A program made the position numbers and the translations under genes. Below, one piece after another: positions 1 through 5,372 of a stretch of DNA of 6,085 nt. The DNA is taken from assembly GCA_947475795.1 (NCBI GenBank), contig CANJOX010000205.1, positions 1 to 6,085 of the forward strand, given 5' to 3'. The number at the start of each line of letters is the position of its first letter. Position 1 is the stretch's first letter. The notes under the pieces were generated by a model. The model saw only the letters and a program-made list of their open reading frames with translations. It made no database searches and was not told the DNA's origin. Source of the stretch: Gemmatimonadota bacterium. GTDB taxonomy: Bacteria; Gemmatimonadota; Gemmatimonadetes; Gemmatimonadales; Gemmatimonadaceae.

Positions 1-161
1 CCGTAGCTGAAGCCACCGGGGAGAATAACGAGATCGACGCCCTGCAGATCGTGGTCCTTGTGCCAGAGATACACGGCCTCCTGACCCAGATGATCCGCTA
101 CCGCGTGGAATGCATCCTCGTCGCAGTTCGAGCCGGGAAAGCGAACGATGCCCGCCTTCAC
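1..161 (-). CDS. purQ: Phosphoribosylformylglycinamidine synthase, glutaminase subunit PurQ (N-terminal part, cut by window edge)
   Basis: PurQ is the class I glutamine amidotransferase subunit of FGAM synthetase. It releases ammonia from glutamine for the PurL subunit in step four of purine synthesis, in the cytoplasm. Only the first 53 codons are visible. They begin MKAGIVRFPGSNCDEDAF, the typical PurQ opening, and residues 44-53 read LVILPGGFSY, the conserved strand and loop before the nucleophile region. The catalytic Cys and the His/Glu pair lie outside the window. The start is a GTG at 161-159, chosen because the family N-terminus begins exactly there, because it overlaps the purS stop by four bases (GTGA), and because a GGAGG lies four bases upstream. 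The reading frame is intact to the edge. PurL would be expected further downstream. Identification is secure even though the gene is partial. Confidence 0.95.
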   Translation of the reverse strand, partial: MKAGIVRFPGSNCDEDAFHAVADHLGQEAVYLWHKDHDLQGVDLVILPGGFSY

Positions 162-415
162 GCGGCCTCCACCGAGGCGATCTCAAAGTCTTCCGTGACC
201 GGGTTGGCCAGCAGCTTTTCACACATGGCCATGGCACTGCCGCGCGCGGCCTCAGCGGTGACAGCGGTGGTCTCCACGATGACGTGGCGGCCCACCCGGA
301 CATCGCCGACCTCGGCGAACCCCAGAGAATGCAACGCGTCGGCGACGGCCTTGCCCTGGGGATCAAGAATCCCGCGACGCGGAACGATGTGAATGGCGCA
401 GCGGAAACGGGTCAT
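158..415 (-). CDS. purS: Phosphoribosylformylglycinamidine synthase subunit PurS
   Basis: PurS is the small, non-catalytic subunit that dimerises and bridges PurQ and PurL in the three-part FGAM synthetase found in many bacteria and archaea. The protein is 85 residues, the usual family length. Visible family features are the N-terminal strand RCAIHIVPRRGILDPQGKAV, where the ILDPQG turn is typical, the segment GDVRVGRHVIVE at about 37-48, and the tail KLLANPVTEDFEI. The ATG at 415-413 overlaps the pssA stop (ATGA) and is preceded by GAGGAG at an eight-base spacing, so the start is well supported. The stop overlaps the purQ GTG. Its presence implies a small-type PurL rather than the long fused enzyme. 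Being between pssA and purQ, it depends on transcription through the lipid gene. Confidence 0.95.
   Translation of the reverse strand: MTRFRCAIHIVPRRGILDPQGKAVADALHSLGFAEVGDVRVGRHVIVETTAVTAEAARGSAMAMCEKLLANPVTEDFEIASVEAA
166..170 (-). promoter_or_regulatory. Ribosome binding site for purQ
   Basis: On the minus strand the bases read GGAGG, four bases before the purQ GTG. The site sits inside the last codons of purS. The spacing is short but the match to the anti-Shine-Dalgarno sequence is good, which supports the GTG start. Confidence 0.55.
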
Positions 416-1317
416 GCCGAGGGCTCCTCGCGGCCGGTGTCCGGCGCGATCTGTGGTCGGGAGGGACGACGGCGCCGGCGGCGCCGTCGGGGGTCGATGG
501 GCTGCTCGTCCTCGTCGTCGTCCAGTGCGTCGTCACGCGCGCTGGGCATCCGGTCGAGGAGGCCGAGAAACACCGTGCGCCCGATCCCGTACAGCACGTA
601 CGACATCAGGGCGGGGAAGAAAAACTTTTTCGGGAGAAAAATCACGCCGACGAACGTGCCGACGACCAGCAGGAATCCGAGAATCCCGTTGAGCGTCCGG
701 AAGTTCACCGTCGGCACCTTGGCATACTGCACATTGCTGATCATCAGCATGCCCAGGCCAAGCATGAGCCAGCGCAGCATCTGATGCCACGGCAGGTCCC
801 CGATCATGGTCTCGGTGTAGAGCGGGGTCTGACTGAACCAATAGTAGGTGGCGAGCGTCATGCCGGCCGCCGGGCTGGGCAGCCCGGTGAAATGCATGCT
901 TTTGGTGCCGGCCTGCTCGACGTTGAATCGCGCCAGGCGCATCACGGCGCATGCCGTGAAGAAGAAGCAAAAGATCCACTCCCACCGGGTACTCTGGAAC
1001 ACGGCGAAGTACATGATCAGCGCCGGCGCCGTGCCGAAGGAAATCGCGTCCACGAGCGAGTCGAGTTCCTCGCCGAAGCGTGAGCCGGAGTTCGTGGCGC
1101 GCGCGATCCGGCCGTCGAGGGTATCCGCAATCGCCCCGAACACAATGAACCGGGCCGCCGCGTCGAAGTCGCCGCGCGAGGCGGCTACGATCGCGAAGAT
1201 GCCGAAGAACAGATTGGCGAGGGTGAAGCCGTTGGGCAGGGCAACGGCGGCACGCGCGCGTGGTCGGCGCGGTCGGTCGGCGCCGTCCACGGGGATGCGG
1301 GCGTCCTGCCGGCTCAC
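412..1317 (-). CDS. pssA: CDP-diacylglycerol--serine O-phosphatidyltransferase (phosphatidylserine synthase), membrane type
   Basis: This integral membrane enzyme of the CDP-alcohol phosphatidyltransferase family joins CDP-diacylglycerol and serine to give phosphatidylserine and CMP. The full signature DxxDGxxARx8GxxxDxxxD is intact, with D65, D68, G69, A72, R73, G82, D86 and D90. A second PssA-typical block, RLARFNV at 127-133 followed by FTGLPSPAAG at 143-152, separates it from PgsA and cardiolipin synthases. Hydrophobic segments lie at roughly 31-46, 54-64, 92-107, 114-126, 183-195, 211-228 and 233-252. I chose the GTG at 1317-1315, giving 301 residues, because it overlaps the preceding small gene's stop (GTGA). 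The open frame runs further up to 1395, but that part overlaps the small gene and looks like its shadow. The 45-residue C-terminal tail is odd: an acidic run (about 261-271) and then eight arginines (277-284). No phosphatidylserine decarboxylase is visible beside it. Confidence 0.93.
   Translation of the reverse strand: MSRQDARIPVDGADRPRRPRARAAVALPNGFTLANLFFGIFAIVAASRGDFDAAARFIVFGAIADTLDGRIARATNSGSRFGEELDSLVDAISFGTAPALIMYFAVFQSTRWEWIFCFFFTACAVMRLARFNVEQAGTKSMHFTGLPSPAAGMTLATYYWFSQTPLYTETMIGDLPWHQMLRWLMLGLGMLMISNVQYAKVPTVNFRTLNGILGFLLVVGTFVGVIFLPKKFFFPALMSYVLYGIGRTVFLGLLDRMPSARDDALDDDEDEQPIDPRRRRRRRRPSRPQIAPDTGREEPSA
424..429 (-). promoter_or_regulatory. Ribosome binding site for purS
   Basis: The minus strand reads GAGGAG, eight bases before the purS ATG. 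It is the best Shine-Dalgarno match in the window and forms two Glu codons near the end of pssA, so purS can probably start independently as well as by coupling. Confidence 0.65.
467..489. repeat. Near-perfect 23-base palindrome inside the pssA 3' end
   Basis: Two 10-base arms, CGACGGCGCC and GGCGCCGTCG, flank a 3-base centre; only the middle base breaks full symmetry. It encodes the eight-arginine run of PssA and lies about 50 bases upstream of the purS start. In RNA it could form a very GC-rich hairpin. No U-tract follows on the minus strand, so a standard intrinsic terminator is unlikely. It may simply result from repeated CGN arginine codons. Confidence 0.6.
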
Positions 1318-1493
1318 GTGGCCGCCCCGACGCTGCCGCGCTGCGTCCACCACCCGACGAGCGTGCCAATCGTGATGGCAAAGGCCACGAGCCACGCGGC
1401 CCAGTTGCGGAGCCGCAGCGCCAGCGCATACGTCAGCACCGTCAGCCCACTGGCCCCTAGCAGCACGACATACCCGTCACCCACCGCGCTCAC
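1314..1493 (-). CDS. Small two-helix membrane protein of unknown function (59 aa) between purC and pssA
   Basis: I do not recognise this protein. The frame runs from a GTG at 1493-1491 to a TGA at 1316-1314. The start overlaps the purC stop by four bases (GTGA) and the stop overlaps the pssA GTG by four bases (GTGA), the same arrangement as the other junctions here. It thus fills the purC-pssA gap exactly, which is the main argument that it is real. The 59 residues contain two hydrophobic stretches, about 8-26 (starting [13 protein letters not shown]) and 31-49 ([19 protein letters not shown]), joined by a short basic loop RLRN at 27-30. There is a short C-terminal tail with one Arg. The positive-inside rule would put the loop in the cytoplasm and both ends outside. 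Upstream there is only a weak GGGA, so translation probably depends on coupling. A remnant or relative of the N-terminal membrane hairpin of short phosphatidylserine decarboxylases is possible but unproven. Confidence 0.72.
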   Translation of the reverse strand: MSAVGDGYVVLLGASGLTVLTYALALRLRNWAAWLVAFAITIGTLVGWWTQRGSVGAAT

Positions 1494-2446
1494 GGTGTGT
1501 CCCGGCCAAGCCCGATCGCCTCGAGGTCCAGCGGCGCGCCCGTCACGCGCGCAAAGGCGTCGCGGTAGCGTCGGCTGGTCGCATCGATGACGTCAGGCGG
1601 CAGAAGTGGCGGCGGGGCTTCGCCGTTCCAACGCCCCGCGCGCCGCTCGACGTCGAGCCAGTCACGGAGAGGTTGCTTGTCGAAACTGGGCTGTCCGCGC
1701 CCCGGTGCGTAGGCATCGGCCGCCCAGAAGCGGGAGCTGTCGGGCGTCAGCACTTCGTCGATCAACAAGAGTTCGCCGTCCCGCCAGCCGAATTCAAACT
1801 TGGTGTCGGCGACGATAATCCCTCGCGGCTCTGCCGTTGCCCGACCGAATTCATAGATCTGCCGCGCCAGCCGCTCGAGTGTGGACGCCGTGTCGGCGCC
1901 GACCGCCGACACGACCGAACTGATGGTGATATTCTCGTCGTGACCGGTCTCGGCCTTGGTGGCGGGGCTGAAAATGGGTGGCTCCAGTCGATCACTTTCG
2001 CGTAGCCCGGTCGCGAGGGGCTCACCGGCGAGCGTGCCATGCGCGTGGTACTCCTTCCACGCCGACCCCGACAGGTACCCCCGAATGACACACTCGATGG
2101 GCACCACCTCCGCCCGCACGCACAACATGCTGCGCCCTGCCAGTGCGTCGCGGTAGGGGGCCAGTGCCGGCACCTCGCGCACGATGGTGTCGGTGTCCGC
2201 TGTGATCAGGTGATGCTTGACCGTGTGGCCCAGTTGCGCGAGCCACCAGGCCGTGAGTTGGGTCAGCACCGCCCCCTTGTAGGGGATCGGCTCGTGCATG
2301 ACGATGTCGAACGCGCTGATGCGATCAGTCGTGACGAGCAACAATCGGTCGTCATCGACCGCGTAGACGTCACGGACCTTGCCGCGACGTACCAGCGGCA
2401 GCGGCAGTGCACTGTCGATGAGGGCGGCCGGTGCCTCGCGGCTCAT
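1490..2446 (-). CDS. purC: Phosphoribosylaminoimidazole-succinocarboxamide synthase (SAICAR synthetase)
   Basis: PurC ligates aspartate to CAIR using ATP to form SAICAR, the substrate of the neighbouring PurB. The protein has 318 residues, matching the longer, Ade1-like class of about 300 rather than the roughly 240-residue class of Bacillus and E. coli. Family motifs in order are GKVRDVY (22-28, nucleotide-binding strand), TTDRISAFD (39-47), signature one [16 protein letters not shown] (115-130), signature two ADTKFEFG (213-220), then [15 protein letters not shown] (227-241) and [11 protein letters not shown] (254-264). All look intact. The ATG at 2446-2444 overlaps the purB stop (ATGA), and AGAGG lies seven bases upstream. 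The stop overlaps the start of the 59-residue gene. PurB and PurC are consecutive pathway steps, so their coupling makes metabolic sense. Confidence 0.97.
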   Translation of the reverse strand: MSREAPAALIDSALPLPLVRRGKVRDVYAVDDDRLLLVTTDRISAFDIVMHEPIPYKGAVLTQLTAWWLAQLGHTVKHHLITADTDTIVREVPALAPYRDALAGRSMLCVRAEVVPIECVIRGYLSGSAWKEYHAHGTLAGEPLATGLRESDRLEPPIFSPATKAETGHDENITISSVVSAVGADTASTLERLARQIYEFGRATAEPRGIIVADTKFEFGWRDGELLLIDEVLTPDSSRFWAADAYAPGRGQPSFDKQPLRDWLDVERRAGRWNGEAPPPLLPPDVIDATSRRYRDAFARVTGAPLDLEAIGLGRDTP

Positions 2447-3882
2447 ACCCGTACCTCTTCCAATTCGACGCCGGCCCGTTCACGGGCGAGCCACGGAGCG
2501 ACATGCTCGTCGAGAAACTCCTCGACCTGACGCGGCGAGCGCCCCACGAAGCGCGACGGTTCGGTCGCCGCCTGAAGATCCTCGAGCGGAATGCCGAACG
2601 CCGGGTCGGCCGCGAGCCGCTCGAGCATGTCGTTCTTGGGGGCGCCATCTTTGACCGCCCGCGCCGCCGCGATGCTGTGTCCGCGAATGAGTTCGTGGGC
2701 CTCCTGCCGATCGCCACCGGCACGGACGAAGCGCACAATGATCTCCTCGGTGGCCATGAACGGCAGTTCGTCTTCGACCCGGCGACGAATGCGCGCCGGA
2801 TGCACCTCGAGACCACGCACCACGTTCTGCATCAGCACGAGGATCGCATCCGTGGCGAGGAACGATTCGGGAATCACCAGGCGGCGATTGGCGGAATCGT
2901 CCAACGTGCGCTCGAAGTACTGGACCGCGTGCGTCTGGTTCGCGTTGGGCTCGAGGGACAGCACGAAGCGGGCCAGTGAGGCGATCCGTTCCGATCGCAT
3001 CGGGTTGCGCTTGTACGCCATGGCTGACGATCCGATCTGGTTCTGCTCGAACGGCTCTTCGATCTCGCCGAACGCCTGCAGCATGCGGATATCCCCGGAG
3101 AACTTCGAGGCCGTCGCGGCGATACCCGCGACGACGGCGAGCACCTGCGCGTCTACCTTCCGCGAGTACGTCTGTCCGCTCACCGGAATCGAGCTGGCGA
3201 AGCCCATGCGGGTCGTGACCATCCGGTCGAGTTCACGCACCTTGGCGTGATCACCATCGAACAGCGACAGGAAGCTGGCCTGCGTACCGGTCGTTCCCTT
3301 GACGCCGCGGAACGGCATCCGGTCGATCCGGATCTCAAGATCGTCGAGATCGAGCAGGATGTCCTGCATCCACAGCGTGGCCCGCTTGCCGACCGTGGTG
3401 AGTTGCGCCGGTTGCAGGTGGGTATAGCCCAGGGCCGGCTCGTCCTTCCACGTCCGAGCAAAGGTGCCGAGTGCCTCGAGGGAATCGAGCAGTTTCTCAC
3501 GCAGCAGGCTCAGCCCACGGCGCATCAGGATCAGCTCGGCGTTGTCGGTGACGAAACAACTGGTGGCCCCGAGATGGATGAACTTGCGCGCCGCCGGTGC
3601 CACATCCCCGAAGGCATGCACATGGGCCATCACATCATGCCGGAACTTCTTTTCGTAGACCGCCACCGCCTCGAAGTCGATGTCGTCGAGATGGGCCCGC
3701 ATGTCGACGATCGCCTCTTCCGGGATGTCGATGCCGAGGGTGCGCTGCGACTCCGCGAGCGCCAGCCAGAGCCGGCGCCACAATCCGTACCGGAGTTGTG
3801 GTCCCCACAGGGTGAGCATGGCGCGCGACGCATAGCGGTCGGCGAGGGGAGACGTGTACGACGTGCGGTCGGGTGCGGTCAC
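2443..3882 (-). CDS. purB: Adenylosuccinate lyase, animal/yeast-like (about 480 aa) type
   Basis: PurB removes fumarate from SAICAR and from adenylosuccinate, serving both IMP and AMP synthesis; the family is a cytoplasmic homotetramer. The 479-residue protein resembles human ADSL along its whole length as I remember that sequence: [11 protein letters not shown] near the start, [12 protein letters not shown] (81-92), [13 protein letters not shown] (102-114), [16 protein letters not shown] (152-167), [14 protein letters not shown] (191-204) and the fumarate lyase signature [12 protein letters not shown] (284-295). By that comparison His87 and His155 are active-site histidines and a serine at 285-286 lies in the catalytic loop. 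The signature has Ala where human has Pro; I recall yeast Ade13 also having Ala. The GTG at 3882-3880 lies four bases after the protease stop and gives the expected N-terminus. No Shine-Dalgarno is visible there, so reinitiation after the protease gene is likely. Sequence in this frame upstream of the GTG is a shadow of the protease gene. Confidence 0.95.
   Translation of the reverse strand: MTAPDRTSYTSPLADRYASRAMLTLWGPQLRYGLWRRLWLALAESQRTLGIDIPEEAIVDMRAHLDDIDFEAVAVYEKKFRHDVMAHVHAFGDVAPAARKFIHLGATSCFVTDNAELILMRRGLSLLREKLLDSLEALGTFARTWKDEPALGYTHLQPAQLTTVGKRATLWMQDILLDLDDLEIRIDRMPFRGVKGTTGTQASFLSLFDGDHAKVRELDRMVTTRMGFASSIPVSGQTYSRKVDAQVLAVVAGIAATASKFSGDIRMLQAFGEIEEPFEQNQIGSSAMAYKRNPMRSERIASLARFVLSLEPNANQTHAVQYFERTLDDSANRRLVIPESFLATDAILVLMQNVVRGLEVHPARIRRRVEDELPFMATEEIIVRFVRAGGDRQEAHELIRGHSIAAARAVKDGAPKNDMLERLAADPAFGIPLEDLQAATEPSRFVGRSPRQVEEFLDEHVAPWLARERAGVELEEVRV
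2454..2458 (-). promoter_or_regulatory. Ribosome binding site for purC
   Basis: The minus strand reads AGAGG within GGAAGAGGT, seven bases before the purC ATG and inside the last codons of purB. It supports the start that overlaps the purB stop. Confidence 0.5.
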
Positions 3883-3886
3883 GTAA

Positions 3887-5314
3887 TCAACGGAGAGAGA
3901 ACGACGTCTGGAGATACTGCCGGTTGCGTTCGAATACCACGTACACGGGCCCGCGCGCACCGTACCGGTCGATCGCGGCAGACGCCGCCTCGGCCGTGGC
4001 AACGCGGGTCTGGCCCACCTGGACAATGACGTCGCCGTCCTGCAGGCCGATCTCGTCGCGAATGCGCTCGGACGCGCGATACACGAGCGCGCCGGCGTTC
4101 GAGGCGACGCCGCGCTCCTGACGGATGACATCGGTCAGCGAGACCAGCTGTAGTTCGCGCAGCACCGTGATCTTTTGCGCACTCACTTCGGGGGCGTCCG
4201 CCACGGTCAGCGTGAACGTTTCCGGCCGTCCGGCACGGCGCACGGTGACCGGCAGCGTCTCACCGACCCGGAGATCGAGCAGGCGCGCCTCCCAGTCGAA
4301 GGGATTGCGGACCCGTCGTGCGCCGGCGCCGACGAGCTGGTCGCCCGCGCGGACGCCGGCGCGATCGGCCGGCGAGCCAGGCACGACACGGGCCACGATC
4401 GCCCCCATCGCGGCGGCCTCGCGCGCGCTCTGCACATCGGGCGTCTGCAGGCGAATGCCGACCCAGGGCTGACGGACGGCCCCATGCTCGAGGAGGTCCT
4501 CGACAATGCGCTTCGTCCGATCAATCGGGATCGCAAAGCCCAGACCGACCGACCCGCCGCTCGGCGAGTAGATCGAACTGTTGACGCCCACCACATCGCC
4601 GGACGCATTCACTAGCGGCCCGCCCGAGTTCCCGGGATTGATCGCGGCATCGGTCTGGATCATGTCCACGTACACGCCACCGCCGTCCCCGCGTCCCGCC
4701 AGATTGCGTCCCACGGCGCTGATGACGCCCACCGAGACGCTCGGCTCACTGTTGCCCAGCACGAAGCCGAACGGATTGCCGATCGCGATGGACCATTCGC
4801 CGACGATGAGCGTGGCGGAACTGCCGAGGGGGGCAACGGGGAGCGCCTTCGCCCGGATGCGCAGCACGGCAAGATCATTCGTCTCATCGACGCCGACCAC
4901 GGTGGCGTCGTACGAGGTGCCATCGCGCATGCCGACGGACACCTTCGTGGCACCCGCGATCACGTGCGCGTTGGTCACGATGATGCCATCAGGGCGGACG
5001 ATGAACCCCGAGCCGATCCCGGCGTTGCGCCGTTCGCCGGTTCGCCCGCCCATGAAGTATTCGAAGAAATCGACCGGAACCTTTTGGACCGTCTCCGTCT
5101 GTACCGTGACCACCGCCGGTGCGACACGTTCGACGGCGGTGGTGATTGCTGTCCGGCGCGAAGCGTCGACCGACTGCGCCGGCACCGGTCCGGCGGGCGT
5201 GGCCGCAGCCGCCGGCAGCGTCCGGGACTGCGCGTTCGAGGTGCGCGGGTTGGCCCCCTCACATCCGACGACGGCGGCCGCGAGGCACGCCACGAGGGTG
5301 GACTGCCGGGCCAT
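3887..5314 (-). CDS. HtrA/DegP-like serine protease with two PDZ domains, predicted lipoprotein
   Basis: This is a trypsin-fold protease of family S1C, which degrades or refolds damaged envelope proteins. Numbering from the ATG at 5314-5312 (475 residues), the start is a lipoprotein signal peptide: MARQS, the hydrophobic TLVACLAAAVVG, then lipobox VVGC with Cys18. A low-complexity Ala/Pro linker follows to about 50. The catalytic triad is His117 (TNAHVI), Asp147 (ETNDLAVL) and Ser230 (GNSGGPL), all intact. PDZ1 spans about 283-372, beginning with the WVGI carboxylate-binding loop; PDZ2 spans about 385-465 and is more divergent. This matches DegP/DegQ domain layout, but which paralogue it is cannot be decided, so I give no symbol. 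Upstream in-frame starts (GTG at 5365, ATG at 5383) would add an Arg-rich extension; none has a good Shine-Dalgarno. The lipobox placement favours 5314. It precedes purB by four bases, with no evident functional link. Confidence 0.9.
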   Translation of the reverse strand: MARQSTLVACLAAAVVGCEGANPRTSNAQSRTLPAAAATPAGPVPAQSVDASRRTAITTAVERVAPAVVTVQTETVQKVPVDFFEYFMGGRTGERRNAGIGSGFIVRPDGIIVTNAHVIAGATKVSVGMRDGTSYDATVVGVDETNDLAVLRIRAKALPVAPLGSSATLIVGEWSIAIGNPFGFVLGNSEPSVSVGVISAVGRNLAGRGDGGGVYVDMIQTDAAINPGNSGGPLVNASGDVVGVNSSIYSPSGGSVGLGFAIPIDRTKRIVEDLLEHGAVRQPWVGIRLQTPDVQSAREAAAMGAIVARVVPGSPADRAGVRAGDQLVGAGARRVRNPFDWEARLLDLRVGETLPVTVRRAGRPETFTLTVADAPEVSAQKITVLRELQLVSLTDVIRQERGVASNAGALVYRASERIRDEIGLQDGDVIVQVGQTRVATAEAASAAIDRYGARGPVYVVFERNRQYLQTSFSLR

Positions 5315-5372
5315 CAGCGCGCCGCGCGCAGTGGCCTGCAGGCGCGCGCGCGCACGGCCGGTCACGGACGGG
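5315..5372. other. Short gap between truA and the protease gene, with an alternating GC tract
   Basis: These 58 bases are the only real intergenic space. They include an alternating purine-pyrimidine tract at about 5342-5355 (GCGCGCGCGCGCAC). I see no convincing -35/-10 pair, hairpin with T-run, or operator. The stretch stays open in the protease frame, so part of it may be coding if an upstream start is used. Confidence 0.5.

Noticed and set aside
284..295. Ala for Pro in the fumarate lyase signature of PurB as a possible defect (residue numbers of PurB)
   Set aside because: The Ala form, [12 protein letters not shown], occurs as I recall in yeast Ade13, and all other active-site blocks are intact, so it is a normal variant.
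467..489. Intrinsic terminator between pssA and purS
   Set aside because: The palindrome has no following T-run on the coding strand and lies inside the pssA coding region upstream of coupled purS and purQ, where termination would be counterproductive.
110..784. 224-codon plus-strand frame across purQ, purS and the end of pssA
   Set aside because: It crosses three conserved minus-strand genes and contains Arg and Ser low-complexity runs that mirror the pssA tail codons.
1318..1395. Extended N-terminus of pssA up to base 1395
   Set aside because: The extra 26 residues are Arg/His-rich, unlike PssA N-termini, and overlap the 59-residue gene. The GTG at 1317 fits the overlap pattern of the cluster.
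533..1429. 298-codon minus-strand frame overlapping pssA in another phase
   Set aside because: It is Arg/Pro/His-rich and covers the same bases as the unmistakable PssA frame, so it is an alternate-frame shadow.
3247..4029. 260-codon open frame on the plus strand opposite purB
   Set aside because: It lies wholly antisense to well-conserved purB and the end of the protease gene. Its translation shows no recognisable fold and is the composition expected of a GC-rich complementary frame.
3883..4131. Extended N-terminus of purB up to base 4131
   Set aside because: The extra 83 residues lie over the PDZ2-coding end of the protease gene and resemble no adenylosuccinate lyase; the family N-terminus begins at the GTG at 3882.
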